Assembly (NCBI GenBank): GCA_017306865.1
Contig: JAFKHH010000013.1
Span: 186,001 to 250,000 of the forward strand
Direction: 5' to 3'
DNA from: Filimonas sp.
GTDB lineage: Bacteria; Bacteroidota; Bacteroidia; Chitinophagales; Chitinophagaceae
Length of the DNA: 64,000 bases
The position numbers and the translations under genes are program-made. Below, piece by piece: positions 53,876-63,142 of this stretch. Within the stretch, counting starts at the first letter, position 1. Each line of letters opens with the position of its first letter. The notes below the pieces were generated by a model that saw only the letters and a program-made list of their open reading frames with translations, was not told where the DNA came from and did no database searches.

Positions 53876-56800
53876 TTACTTTTTGATCTTTTTAGATGCA
53901 GGTGCTGCTGTAGCTTTTGCAGCTAATGCTTTCTTATAATCTTTAGGGAACACTTTTACGAAGTGTGTAAGCTGGTTCTCTAAGTCGGACAATAAGAATT
54001 GTGCTACAGTACTACCTGTATATTCGTAATGCTTGCGGATCAGCTCCTGCAGTTGTGCTACATCGTCGTGTGCTACCGGATCTAGGTCCACCATTTCTTT
54101 GTTGCACAGAGAAGCAAATTCTCCTTTTACATCATATACATATGCTATACCGCCGCTCATACCTGCTGCAAAGTTGCGGCCAGTGCTGCCCAGTATTACA
54201 GCAATACCTCCGGTCATGTATTCACAACCATGATCGCCTACACCTTCTACAACCACTTGTGCGCCAGAATTACGAACGCAGAAGCGTTCGCCTGCTTTAC
54301 CACGCATAAATGCTTCACCGCTGGTAGCGCCATAGAATGCTACGTTACCTACAATAATGTTTTCTTCCGGCGTGAACGATGATTGCTTAGATGGATAAAC
54401 GATCAGCTTCGCGCCACTCAGGCCCTTGCCGAAGTAGTCATTCGCGTCACCTTCCAGTTCCAGTGTTACACCCTTTGTGTTAAACGCACCGAAACTTTGT
54501 CCTGCTGTACCATCAAACTTGAATTGAATGGTGTCCTCAGGTAAACCGTCTGCTTTGTAAAGCTTAGTGATCTCGTTTGACAAGATAGTGCCAGCCGTTC
54601 TGTCTGTATTCTTAATATTGAAAGAAGCTTTTACTGTTTCTTTTTTCTCCAGTGCCGGTTTAGCAGCAGCGAGTAATTGCCAGTCTAGTACTTCTGCCAA
54701 TCCATGATCTTGTTCTTCCATGTTGTACAAGCCGGTATGCGCAGATGCCGGTTCTTTGTACAATACAGGAGAGAGGTTGATCTTACTACGTTTCCAGTGG
54801 TTAATGTTTTCGCGCATCTCCAGGTTTTCAACCTGGCCCACCATTTCGTTTACAGTTTTGTAACCGAGGTCAGCCATAATTTCTCTTAATTCCTGTACAA
54901 TGAATTTGAAGAAATTGATCACATGCTCTGGATCGCCTGTAAAGCGTTTGCGCAGTTCCGGGTCTTGTGTTGCTACACCAACAGGGCAAGTGTTCAGATG
55001 GCATTTGCGCATCATAATACAACCTTCCACGATCAATGCGGCTGTTGCAACACCCCATTCTTCAGCACCGAGTAACGTTGCGATTGCAATGTCGCGGCCT
55101 GTTTTCATTTGTCCGTCAGCCTGTACCACTACACGGCTGCGGAGTTTATTTTTTACCAGTGTCTGGTGTGTTTCTGCCAAGCCTAATTCCCAAGGCAAAC
55201 CAGCGTGTTTGATAGAGCTGATAGGTGATGCGCCTGTACCGCCATCAAAACCGGCGATCAATACAACATCTGCTTTTGCTTTAGCTACACCCGCTGCAAT
55301 TGTACCAACGCCCGCTTTGGAAACCAGCTTCACATTGATGCGTGCTGCGCGGTTGGCATTTTTCAGATCGAAAATTAATTGAGCCAGATCTTCAATTGAG
55401 TAAATGTCGTGGTGCGGTGGAGGAGAGATCAAACCAACACCTGGTGTAGAGTGACGGGTCTTGCCGATCCAGTCATCTACTTTATGTCCCGGTAATTGTC
55501 CGCCTTCACCCGGCTTAGCGCCTTGCGCCATTTTAATTTGTAATTCGTCCGCTTCCGTGAGGTATAAACTTGTTACACCAAAACGTGCAGAAGCTACCTG
55601 CTTAATAGCAGAGCGCATAGAATCACCATTAGCCAATGGTGTATAACGCTGCTCATCTTCGCCGCCTTCACCTGTATTGCTTTTGCCACCAAGACGGTTC
55701 ATGGCAATAGCCAGTGTCGTATGTGCTTCCCATGAGATAGAGCCGAAGCTCATAGCGCCTGTAGCAAAGCGTTTAAAGATGGCTTCTGCCGGTTCTACTT
55801 CATCAACTGAGATAGAAGGGCGTGTGCGTTTAAACTGGAACAGGCTGCGAAGCGTTGCCGCTTTTTCACTCTGGTCATTTACCAGTTTAGAATATTTTTT
55901 AAATGTGTTGTAGTCATTCATTTTAGTTGAATACTGCAACAAGTGTATCGTCTGTGGATTGAACAGGTGGAATTCGCCTTTGCGTTTCCATTGGTAAATA
56001 CCGCCCACTGGCAGCCTGTCTACCGGTATATCTTTACGGCTGAACGCAAGTGTGTGCTTAGCCAGTGTTTCTTTCGCTATTTCATCCAGGCCTAAACCTT
56101 CAATGCGTGAAGTAGCGCCCACAAAATATTTATCTACAACCTCCCTGTTCAGGCCAATGATCTCGAAAATCTGTGCGCCCTGGTATGATTGCAAGGTAGA
56201 GATACCCATTTTGGAGAACACTTTCAGCAAACCGTCACATACAGCTTTGATATAATTTTTCTTCAGTTGCTCTGTATCCAGTTCTGTTTCCAGTTTGTTG
56301 TTCAGCTTCATATCGCGGATAGAAGAGATCGCGAGATATGGGTTGATCGCTGTGGCACCGAAGCCCAACAAACATGCGAAGTGATGCACTTCCCATACAT
56401 CGCCAGCTTCTACTACAATGCCAACCTGTCCACGTAAACCTTTTTTGATCAGGTGGTGGTGTACTGCAGATACCGCCAGGAGAGAAGGAATAGGTGCGTG
56501 ATCGCTATCAATAGCGCGGTCTGTCAGTATGATCACTTCAAAGCCATCATTCACCGCATCCACCGCATAGCGGCAAAGTCTTTCTATGCCGGCTTTCATT
56601 GATCCGGCCTTGCCATCTGCCCTGAAATATGTCTGCAATGTTTTTGCCTGGAAAATACCTGTATCAATACTTCTCAGTTTCTCTAACTCATGGTTGCTTA
56701 ATACAGGATGGTTCAATGCAACTGCGTGACAGGTCAGCGGATCTTCGATCAGCAAATTGCCTGTACCACCAGCAAACGTAGCCAGTGACATAACCATTCT

Positions 56801-58420
56801 CTCACGGATCGGATCGATCGGCGGATTGGTTACCTGTGCAAAGAGTTGTTTGAAATAGCTGCTTAGGTGTTGCGGTTCATCGCTCAGTACAGCCAGTGGC
56901 GTATCAGTGCCCATAGAACCAATTGGTTCTTTGCCATCTATCGCCATCGGTGCAATAATGGTATCCAGGTCTTCTGTAGAATAGCCAAATGCTTTCTGGT
57001 ATTTGAAGATCTGGTCAGACTCCAGGTGCGTAAACATGACGCGTGGTTCCGGCAGTTCTTCCAAACGTATTTTGTATTTGTTCAACCATTCTGCATATGG
57101 TTTGGATGAACAAATGTTTTCTTTCAGTTCTGTATCGCTGATAATGCGTCCCTGCTCCATGTCTACAACGAACATTTTACCCGGTTGTAGACGTCCTTTT
57201 TCTATTACGATAGAAGGATCAACAGGCAGTGCGCCTGTTTCGGAAGCCATGATTACGCGGTCATCATTCGTTACACAATATCTTGATGGGCGAAGGCCGT
57301 TACGGTCTAGCGTAGCGCCGATCATTTTGCCATCTGTGAAAGAGATAGAAGCGGGACCATCCCACGGTTCCATCATGCACGCATGATATTCGTAAAATGC
57401 TTTTTTCACCGGGTCCATCTGCTCGTTGCCATCCCATGCTTCCGGTATCAGCATCATCATTACATGCGGCAGAGAACGTCCGCTGAGTGTCAGCAGTTCG
57501 ATCATGTTGTCCAGGCATGCAGAATCAGACTGGCCTTCGGTAACGATCGGTAGTAACATATCCATTTCTTCCTTTGTGAAATATGGAGATGTGAAACCTT
57601 TTTCGCTCGTCTTTAACCAGTTCAGGTTGCCCTGCAATGTATTGATCTCACCATTGTGCGCAATATAGCGGAATGGTTGTGCCAGCTTCCATGAAGGGAA
57701 TGTGTTGGTTGCAAAGCGGGAGTGAACAAGGCCAAAGGCAGACACTACACGCTTGTTCCGCAGGTCAGGGAAGTAGTCGCGTACCTGGCCGCTTGTTAGC
57801 TGACCTTTGTACACAACTGTTTTGTAAGAAAGAGAGGCTACATAAAAACCGATCGCGTCTTTCTTTACTGTATTGTTGATTGTGTGACTTGCATAGTTGC
57901 GAAGAATAAACAACTTTCGCTCAAAGTCGTCCGGGTTGGTAATATGGTCCGGGCAGGCGATGAAAACGTGCTCCATTTCCGGTTCTACAGAAAGGGCAGT
58001 TGCGCCAATGTTGGATGGATTTACGGGTACGCGACGGTAAGCGAGAATTTCGAGGCCAAACTTTTCTGCGGCACGGTTAAAAATGTCGCGGCATTCCTCG
58101 CGCAGGCGGATCTCTTTCGGGAAAAACAGTGCGCCCACTGCATACTTACCATACGCCGGTAAATGAACGCCGAGCTTAATGCACTCGTCAAAAAAGAACT
58201 CATGCGGCATCTGTATCATAATGCCCGCACCATCGCCCGTGTTGTTCTCACAACCACAAGCACCTCTGTGCTCCATGTTTTCAAGCACTGTCAAAGCATC
58301 GGAAATGATCTGGTGAGATTTGTTACCTTTTATATTGGCAACAAAACCAATACCACACGCATCATGCTCAAAGGATGGGTCGTACAACCCCACATGTCTG
58401 TCATTTACAGGCATAATCAA
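53876..58420 (-). CDS. gltB: Glutamate synthase large subunit GltB
   Basis: Makes two glutamates from glutamine and 2-oxoglutarate. The 1514-residue protein has a class II glutaminase domain whose N-terminal nucleophile is Cys22 after a short propeptide (HDACGIGF), a central domain, an FMN-binding synthase domain with '[14 protein letters not shown]' and the 3Fe-4S Cys set 'CHLNTCPVG' near 1180, and the C-terminal beta-helix '[23 protein letters not shown]'. Two Met codons (1 and 3) could start it; 58420 is used. Probably controlled together with gltD and amt in response to nitrogen, although no sensor is visible. Confidence 0.96.
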   Translation of the reverse strand: MIMPVNDRHVGLYDPSFEHDACGIGFVANIKGNKSHQIISDALTVLENMEHRGACGCENNTGDGAGIMIQMPHEFFFDECIKLGVHLPAYGKYAVGALFFPKEIRLREECRDIFNRAAEKFGLEILAYRRVPVNPSNIGATALSVEPEMEHVFIACPDHITNPDDFERKLFILRNYASHTINNTVKKDAIGFYVASLSYKTVVYKGQLTSGQVRDYFPDLRNKRVVSAFGLVHSRFATNTFPSWKLAQPFRYIAHNGEINTLQGNLNWLKTSEKGFTSPYFTKEEMDMLLPIVTEGQSDSACLDNMIELLTLSGRSLPHVMMMLIPEAWDGNEQMDPVKKAFYEYHACMMEPWDGPASISFTDGKMIGATLDRNGLRPSRYCVTNDDRVIMASETGALPVDPSIVIEKGRLQPGKMFVVDMEQGRIISDTELKENICSSKPYAEWLNKYKIRLEELPEPRVMFTHLESDQIFKYQKAFGYSTEDLDTIIAPMAIDGKEPIGSMGTDTPLAVLSDEPQHLSSYFKQLFAQVTNPPIDPIRERMVMSLATFAGGTGNLLIEDPLTCHAVALNHPVLSNHELEKLRSIDTGIFQAKTLQTYFRADGKAGSMKAGIERLCRYAVDAVNDGFEVIILTDRAIDSDHAPIPSLLAVSAVHHHLIKKGLRGQVGIVVEAGDVWEVHHFACLLGFGATAINPYLAISSIRDMKLNNKLETELDTEQLKKNYIKAVCDGLLKVFSKMGISTLQSYQGAQIFEIIGLNREVVDKYFVGATSRIEGLGLDEIAKETLAKHTLAFSRKDIPVDRLPVGGIYQWKRKGEFHLFNPQTIHLLQYSTKMNDYNTFKKYSKLVNDQSEKAATLRSLFQFKRTRPSISVDEVEPAEAIFKRFATGAMSFGSISWEAHTTLAIAMNRLGGKSNTGEGGEDEQRYTPLANGDSMRSAIKQVASARFGVTSLYLTEADELQIKMAQGAKPGEGGQLPGHKVDDWIGKTRHSTPGVGLISPPPHHDIYSIEDLAQLIFDLKNANRAARINVKLVSKAGVGTIAAGVAKAKADVVLIAGFDGGTGASPISSIKHAGLPWELGLAETHQTLVKNKLRSRVVVQADGQMKTGRDIAIATLLGAEEWGVATAALIVEGCIMMRKCHLNTCPVGVATQDPELRKRFTGDPEHVINFFKFIVQELREIMADLGYKTVNEMVGQVENLEMRENINHWKRSKINLSPVLYKEPASAHTGLYNMEEQDHGLAEVLDWQLLAAAKPALEKKETVKASFNIKNTDRTAGTILSNEITKLYKADGLPEDTIQFKFDGTAGQSFGAFNTKGVTLELEGDANDYFGKGLSGAKLIVYPSKQSSFTPEENIIVGNVAFYGATSGEAFMRGKAGERFCVRNSGAQVVVEGVGDHGCEYMTGGIAVILGSTGRNFAAGMSGGIAYVYDVKGEFASLCNKEMVDLDPVAHDDVAQLQELIRKHYEYTGSTVAQFLLSDLENQLTHFVKVFPKDYKKALAAKATAAPASKKIKK

Positions 58421-58876
58421 TCGAATGTTTTAAAAGTGGTAATAAATGATGGCGGGCAACTCGTATGAGCTAAAGTTACAAAAACTAAAGATTCAACAGT
58501 GAAAATTTTTTATGTTTCTGCAAAAAATGTTGAAATATTTCTAAGGAAACGATTGAAATAATAGAAGTCATACAAACAATTGTTAGTAAGAGTGACGAAT
58601 GATTAATATCCTTTTTTGCGGGTGTTTGCGGAAACCTGCGGAAGATTCACCGCAGAGCCGCGGAGAGCGGGGAGAAATGAATCGTGAATCGGGGGCGTGA
58701 ATAAAATGCCTGGGTTCTGCCCAAGGCCAGGATATAAGCTATTTTACTTCGTATTTTTCTTTTTTACATCGTACATCTAACATCGAACATTGATTTTTCA
58801 TGGAATTAACACGCCGTTTATCCATATTTCACACCTGGTACTTTGTAACTCGTACTTAATCTTATAACTTTATGGC
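58421..58876. other. 456-base gap upstream of gltB with several repeats
   Basis: Contains a GATTCACG-family piece (58677-58698), an ACATCGTACAT unit (58766-58790, with one change), and a GTACTTTGTAACTCGTAC run (58839-58860). On the minus strand a TAACTTTA about 50 bases before the gltB ATG may be its -7 box, with TTTG in reach upstream; this is weak. Confidence 0.55.
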
Positions 58877-58993
58877 ATGCCAGTTACATTTAGCACATTC
58901 GGCGGTCTTTTCTTAATTGCACTTCTCGTAATAGTAGGAGGCGTAAACGCTATCAAGCATGTGATAGCGAAGAAGCATCATCATACGCACTAA
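58877..58993 (+). CDS. 38-residue small membrane protein
   Basis: ATG at 58877 to TAA at 58991-58993, too short for routine gene calling. The peptide reads MPVTFSTFGGLFLIALLV then IVGGVNAIKHVIAKKHHHTH: one membrane helix (about 10-23) and a basic, His-rich tail at the cytoplasmic end (positive-inside orientation). A TAACTTTA at 58865-58872 fits a -7 box five bases before the ATG. It is divergent from gltB and faces the LprI-like gene. No family recognised. Confidence 0.55.
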   Translation: MPVTFSTFGGLFLIALLVIVGGVNAIKHVIAKKHHHTH

Positions 58994-59008
58994 TTCAACT
59001 GATTTTAC

Positions 59009-59551
59009 TTAATAAACTTGTGACGCCCTTGTAAAGTGGTGAAAAATTTTGATTGTTCTTTCTTTGATCATTTCCATATATTGAGAGGCGTCAATAAGAC
59101 GTTGCATAGTGCCTCCGCCAGAGTACTCGTCTTTACTGATAGTTTCTGTTAATTTCATCTCATTATCCCTGAATGCCAGCCATGATTTCTGGGCTTGGAT
59201 CAGAATCTTTTTATCATCTCCTTTTATTACACGCAACAGTTTCTGATAGTATTTATTTAGCAGTGTATCGTATTTATCGGCTGTTTCGTAAGCAATGGAT
59301 CGCATACCATAATCTGTGTAATCCAATTTTAAACATTTGGAACAGTATCGTTCTATCCTAAATGTATCTATCGTAAACTCTATCAATACGGGGTCAATGT
59401 TTGATTTACTTAATTTTTGTTTTAATGCGGTGGATTCTTTTTCAATTTCCGCTGTGATTATTTTTTGTTGCGCAGGTGTAATGCCGGAAGATTGTGCAAT
59501 ACAGCAGTATGAAATACAAAGAGTAAGAATAAAAAAGAATACGTGCTTCAT
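59009..59551 (-). CDS. Secreted LprI/DUF1311 family protein
   Basis: 180 residues from the Met at 59549-59551, which gives a signal peptide (MKHVFFFILTLCISYCCIAQ); the frame reaches 59638, but those residues are not signal-like. The lysozyme-inhibitor LprI region (DUF1311) is recognised by 'LNKYYQKLLRVI' and 'ILIQAQKSWLAFRDNEMKL' (about 118-150), with Cys in 'RYCSKCLKLDY'. Some relatives inhibit lysozyme; here that function is inferred. It is probably periplasmic. Confidence 0.8.
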   Translation of the reverse strand: MKHVFFFILTLCISYCCIAQSSGITPAQQKIITAEIEKESTALKQKLSKSNIDPVLIEFTIDTFRIERYCSKCLKLDYTDYGMRSIAYETADKYDTLLNKYYQKLLRVIKGDDKKILIQAQKSWLAFRDNEMKLTETISKDEYSGGGTMQRLIDASQYMEMIKERTIKIFHHFTRASQVY

Positions 59552-60004
59552 GGTAGTTAGCAATAAGATTTTAGGTAACAAAATTTGTCTGCTCAATAAT
59601 AGAAAAAATTCCGCGCATTTCGCGTTTTTTGCGAGCAATGATTTTCACGCAAAGGCGCTAAGTATTGCAAAGAACACAAAGGAAATGCAGAGGATACAAA
59701 GTTGCCACTAAGACTCCAAGTCATTAAGGAAACACCAAGAAAAATGCGAAGCATTTTTACTATGTGTTCTATGTTCTCTTTGTTAAATCAAATAATACTA
59801 TTGTAGAACCGCATTATCATAACCTATGTTGCTATGTATCTATGATGCTATGTGGTGAAAAAAAATGCCACAGAAGCACTGAAATACAGAAGGGATGATG
59901 AAAGAAGAGTAGAACCTCGAAGGGTGTGACACAACGAAGAGGAGAAGCGAACAGAAGCTGGTTAAAAAGTCTTGGTGTGACTTTAAGCCTTTGTGTCTTG
60001 GTGG
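59552..60004. repeat. 453-base gap with third copy of the TATGTGTCTATG element
   Basis: 59640-59700 is a CGCAAAGGCGCTAAG / CTCTGCG-family run; 59730-59862 is the diverged third copy of the 4522-5014 repeat, with hairpin AAAAATGC-GAA-GCATTTTT (59740-59758). The loop GAA is the same as in the other copies while the stem has changed on both sides. No gene. Confidence 0.75.
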
Positions 60005-60808
60005 CTAGACCACCCAGTGCGTCCACGGAATAGCAAATGCTATTGGTTGTGCTTTTGGAAATAAGCCAAACACTGTACTGCCACTTCCGGTCATAGAAGC
60101 ATATAGCGCACCATTATTATATAGCAGCTCTTTTATGTCGCCAATGGCAGGATGTCGTTTAATAACGGCAGCTTCAAAATCATTTACCAGTACATCTTTC
60201 CATGTTTCAACAGGTTGCTGAATGATGTCGCGGATAGATTGTTTGGGTTGTGTGGGTGTCAATTGAGAAAATGCCCAGCCGGTATTTACGTGAATGCCCG
60301 GGTTGACTATTACGAATGTATAGGCAGACAGATCAAGCGTTATTTCTTCCAACACTTCCCCGCGCCCCGTAGCGTAAGCAGGCTTATTAATGATAAAGAA
60401 AGGGCAGTCGCTACCCAGTTGCAAAGCATACTGAATAAGTTGCTCTGTTGTAAGCCCAAGATTGTATTTGGAATTTAGTAACCGTAGTGTAAACGCACCA
60501 TCGGCACTGCCGCCACCCATACCAGCACCCATGGGTATCGCTTTGTGCAAGTGCATTTTTACAGAAGGTAGCTGAGGGAAATCTGCTTTAAGTAAATGGT
60601 AAGCTTTCAGGCAAAGATTGCTATCTGCGTTGCCGTCTATTGTAAGGCCGGAAGTTGTAAAAGCCAGTTCACCATCTGTCGTTACTACCTCTAAGGCATC
60701 TTTTAAGTTTATAGGATAGAAAACCGTTTCGAGATCATGGTAGCCATCTTCCCGCTTGCGTGTAATGTGTAACCCGAGATTGATTTTGCAGTTGGGGAAG
60801 GAGACCAT
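60005..60808 (-). CDS. ispE: 4-diphosphocytidyl-2-C-methyl-D-erythritol kinase IspE
   Basis: GHMP kinase of the non-mevalonate isoprenoid pathway. The 267-residue protein has the N-terminal 'PNCKINLGLHITRKREDGYHDLETVF' start region (5-30, family landmark), the ATP loop 'PMGAGMGGGSADGAF' (about 91-105) and a C-terminal 'MTGSGSTVFGLF'. Slightly shorter than E. coli IspE (283). The bfn-domain gene lies upstream in the same direction, with 107 bases of repeats between, so cotranscription is possible. Confidence 0.94.
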   Translation of the reverse strand: MVSFPNCKINLGLHITRKREDGYHDLETVFYPINLKDALEVVTTDGELAFTTSGLTIDGNADSNLCLKAYHLLKADFPQLPSVKMHLHKAIPMGAGMGGGSADGAFTLRLLNSKYNLGLTTEQLIQYALQLGSDCPFFIINKPAYATGRGEVLEEITLDLSAYTFVIVNPGIHVNTGWAFSQLTPTQPKQSIRDIIQQPVETWKDVLVNDFEAAVIKRHPAIGDIKELLYNNGALYASMTGSGSTVFGLFPKAQPIAFAIPWTHWVV

Positions 60809-60811
60809 GAA

Positions 60812-60915
60812 ATTGTAGAATTGTTAGATGGCTAAATTGTTTGAATAGTTAAATTGTTTAATTGCTATTTGAAGAGAAAACGCCCTAACCATGTATCAAT
60901 CAAACAATACAACAA
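60812..60915. repeat. ATTGTT/AACAAT inverted pair between two minus-strand genes
   Basis: 60812-60862 (AATTGTAGAATTGTTAGATGG and following ATTGTTTAATTG words) and 60892-60915 (ATCAATCAAACAATACAAC) are inverted but less regular than other pairs. They lie between the 3' end of the bfn-domain gene and the ispE start. Confidence 0.65.
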
Positions 60916-61509
60916 TTATTTTCTCTTATTTATCTCATCCCTTATAGCAATGGCACGGATATAATCTTCCTGCTCCAGCACTTCGTTCAGTAATGTTTGT
61001 AATTCTTCCAGTCCCATATTGCTCAGGTCTTCACGGGTGCCGCTGGATACGGTGGCTGGCTCTTCAACAGAAATATCTGTTTTCTTTTTCTTGCCGGAAT
61101 CTTCCATCAAAATGCCTGCGCTTTCCAGTATGTGATCGTATGTATAGATAGGGCATCCAAAACGAACGGCGAGCGCGAGGGCATCACTGGTGCGGCTGTC
61201 TATTTCAACCGTATCATGTTCGCTGATGCAAACGAGTTTGGAGTAGAAAATGCCTTCCTGCAAGTCGTTGATCACTATTTCCATCAGCTCTACATTGAAA
61301 GCATTCATGAAGTTTTTCATCAGGTCATGTGTCAGCGGCCTGCTGGGCTGCATGCGCTCCAGCGCAACAGCAATAGCTTGGGCTTCAAAACCGCCAATAA
61401 CGATGGGCAACCGTCGGAGACCGTTTATTTCACCTAAAACCACAGCATAAGAATGCGTTTGTGTAATGCTGTGCGATAAAGCGACTATTTCCAGTTCTAT
61501 CTTCTTCAT
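60916..61509 (-). CDS. Bifunctional-nuclease (BFN) domain protein with UVR motif
   Basis: 197 residues. The BFN domain (about 1-145) is recognised by 'LPIVIGGFEAQAIAVALER' (34-52), 'EIVINDLQEGIFYSKLV' and 'VEIDSRTSDALALAVRFGCPIYT' (about 100-122). The C-terminal 40 residues carry a UVR-like motif ('LQTLLNEVLEQEDYIRAIAIRDEINKRK'), a protein-protein contact helix pair. Homologues have DNase and RNase activity in plants; the bacterial role is not known. Cytoplasmic. Confidence 0.85.
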   Translation of the reverse strand: MKKIELEIVALSHSITQTHSYAVVLGEINGLRRLPIVIGGFEAQAIAVALERMQPSRPLTHDLMKNFMNAFNVELMEIVINDLQEGIFYSKLVCISEHDTVEIDSRTSDALALAVRFGCPIYTYDHILESAGILMEDSGKKKKTDISVEEPATVSSGTREDLSNMGLEELQTLLNEVLEQEDYIRAIAIRDEINKRK

Positions 61510-61861
61510 GACCTTTTTTGAGTTGAGCTAGGTTGTTTAGCCTGAATAAGGGGGAAAGTTAAGGATCGTTCCGGATTCCGGTTATCTGGCGGCCAGGAAC
61601 GAAATTCGTACTTAGTACCTTGTACTTCGTACTTTCTTCTTACACTTTATACCTTCCCACTTTTTGCTATCGGCAAATGTAAAGATTTACACCCTTTTTA
61701 CAGCAAAAGTGATGCAAAACGTTGTCGGCCTGCCTAAAGTTATTCGGTGAATAGGTTTATGTGTAATGCTCTTATAATCAATAAATATTATGTGAAATAT
61801 GTATGGAAAACTTTCCGCAGCCGCCCTTTTTGCCTAACTTCTCTCCAGGATTATTTTTTCC
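61510..61861. other. Gap upstream of the 44-codon ORF
   Basis: 352 bases without gene. It contains a GTACTTAGTACCTTGTAC run (61605-61637) and, at 61829-61832 and 61852-61859, a promoter-like pair listed separately. The divergent bfn-domain promoter must also be here but was not recognised. Confidence 0.55.
61829..61859 (+). promoter_or_regulatory. TTTG-N19-TAnnTTT promoter before a small ORF
   Basis: TTTG at 61829-61832, 19 bases, TATTTTTT at 61852-61859. This is the spacing of the Bacteroidota promoter, and the box ends two bases before the ATG at 61862. Confidence 0.5.
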
Positions 61862-61996
61862 ATGCCTGATAATGCGGAAACCGAAAACAAGTACGGGGCG
61901 TGTGTGTTATGTAGACGGACATGCGGTAATGGAATGAATATTGTCGTAAAGGCCGCAATAAAGTCAACAAGACTACGTAAGCCGGCAACATGCTAA
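61862..61996 (+). CDS. Possible 44-residue Cys-rich protein
   Basis: ATG at 61862 and TAA at 61994-61996. The peptide begins MPDNAETENKYGACVLCRRT and has Cys14, Cys17, Cys21 and a last Cys44, a spacing that could bind a metal, plus many basic residues. It is supported by the promoter directly in front of it; no family is known to me. Ending 134 bases before the SDR gene start, it could equally be a leader peptide of that gene. Low certainty. Confidence 0.35.
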   Translation: MPDNAETENKYGACVLCRRTCGNGMNIVVKAAIKSTRLRKPATC

Positions 61997-62130
61997 CTGG
62001 CGAAAAAGAAAATATTTAACCGGAGAATAGGGGTAAGGGATTTATAGACTGTAGTTAAAGAGTACAAATCAAATAAAACCAACTGGCCGTTATGCTACAC
62101 AATTCACCATTGTCAACGATTGGGTTTAAA

Positions 62131-62973
62131 ATGTATTTTACACTGGTTACCGGGGCCAGTGGAGGGATAGGAAAAGCACTTGCCACCGAATGTGCCCGTA
62201 AAGGAATGCATCTCCTGCTTGTAGCATTGCCTGGTTTTGAACTGACAGAATTGGTTTCTCAGATACGTAAGACCTATAAAGTACACTGTTATGGGCTGGG
62301 AGTAGATATGTCAGAGGCACATGCGAGTCAGGAAGTGTATGACTGGGTAAAAGAAAACGATTTTAATGTAAATGTCCTTATCAATAATGTAGGCGTGGGT
62401 TCCAAAGGTGAGTTTGACAAACTGTCCACCTGTTTTTATCAAAAACAGATCAATCTGAATGTGGTTACTACCTGTATGATGACACGCCTGTTTTTAGATG
62501 ACCTCAAAAGAAATGCGCCTGCACATATTATGAATACCGGCAGTATGGGGGGCTTTTATGCGTTACCAAACAAAGCTGTGTATTCTGCTACCAAATCTTT
62601 TGTGTACTCTCTTACTAAGTCTTTACGGTTAGAGCTGGCTAATACCGGTGTGCAGGTGAGTGTACTTTGTCCCGGCGGAACAGATAGCAATGAAAAAACG
62701 ATTGCAATCAATAAAGACCTGAAAGGCATAGCTAAGATGTCCATATTGCAGCCGGACGAAGTGGCCAAAGAGGCGATAGATAAAATGCTGAAAGGCAAAT
62801 CGCGTATTATACCGGGCACGGTTAATAAGATCTGCTATCATATAAGCAGGCTGGTGCCGGAGTTTGTACACAACTTCTTTATCGGGCGTGCATTCAAGCA
62901 CGTACATAAGCATGGCTACAGCGAAGGCGTACACCAGGTGCCGGAACCAAAAATGGCTAAAGTCGCCAATTGA
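62131..62973 (+). CDS. Short-chain dehydrogenase/reductase (SDR)
   Basis: 280 residues from the ATG at 62131 (an ATG at 62092 is in frame but adds residues that do not belong to the fold). Classical SDR: nucleotide loop 'LVTGASGGIGKALA' (4-17), 'NVLINNVGVGSKG' (about 85-97), catalytic Ser near 'MNTGSMGG' and the Tyr-x-x-x-Lys pair in VYSATKSFV (about 150-158). The basic C-terminal tail ('FKHVHKHGYSEG') is unusual but seen in membrane-associated lipid-type SDRs. Substrate unknown. Confidence 0.85.
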   Translation: MYFTLVTGASGGIGKALATECARKGMHLLLVALPGFELTELVSQIRKTYKVHCYGLGVDMSEAHASQEVYDWVKENDFNVNVLINNVGVGSKGEFDKLSTCFYQKQINLNVVTTCMMTRLFLDDLKRNAPAHIMNTGSMGGFYALPNKAVYSATKSFVYSLTKSLRLELANTGVQVSVLCPGGTDSNEKTIAINKDLKGIAKMSILQPDEVAKEAIDKMLKGKSRIIPGTVNKICYHISRLVPEFVHNFFIGRAFKHVHKHGYSEGVHQVPEPKMAKVAN

Positions 62974-62982
62974 GGCCATGTT

Positions 62983-63114
62983 ATGTACGATGTTAGATGT
63001 ACGTTGTGAATGGGAGATAGCTTTTAAGTAAATGCCAGGTGGAGAAAAGTTACTGACTAGCTAGTTACCGGTAACCTGTAACGACTAATTTACATCGTAC
63101 ATCTAACATCGTAC
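62983..63114. repeat. Inverted pair of ACATCGTACAT units (copies 7 and 8)
   Basis: 62983-63007 (minus orientation) and 63090-63114 (plus orientation) lie between the two SDR genes as an inverted pair 82 bases apart. 63090-63114 is exact and stands 28 bases before the second SDR's ATG; 62983-63007 has one change. Confidence 0.85.
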
Positions 63115-63130
63115 ATAAAGCGAAACGCTT

Positions 63131-63138
63131 TACATTTG
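63131..63138 (+). promoter_or_regulatory. -7 box of the second SDR gene
   Basis: TACATTTG fits TAnnTTTG and ends four bases before the ATG at 63143. The ACATCGTACAT unit lies 16 bases upstream, the same arrangement as at prmA. Confidence 0.55.
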
Positions 63139-63142
63139 ATTC

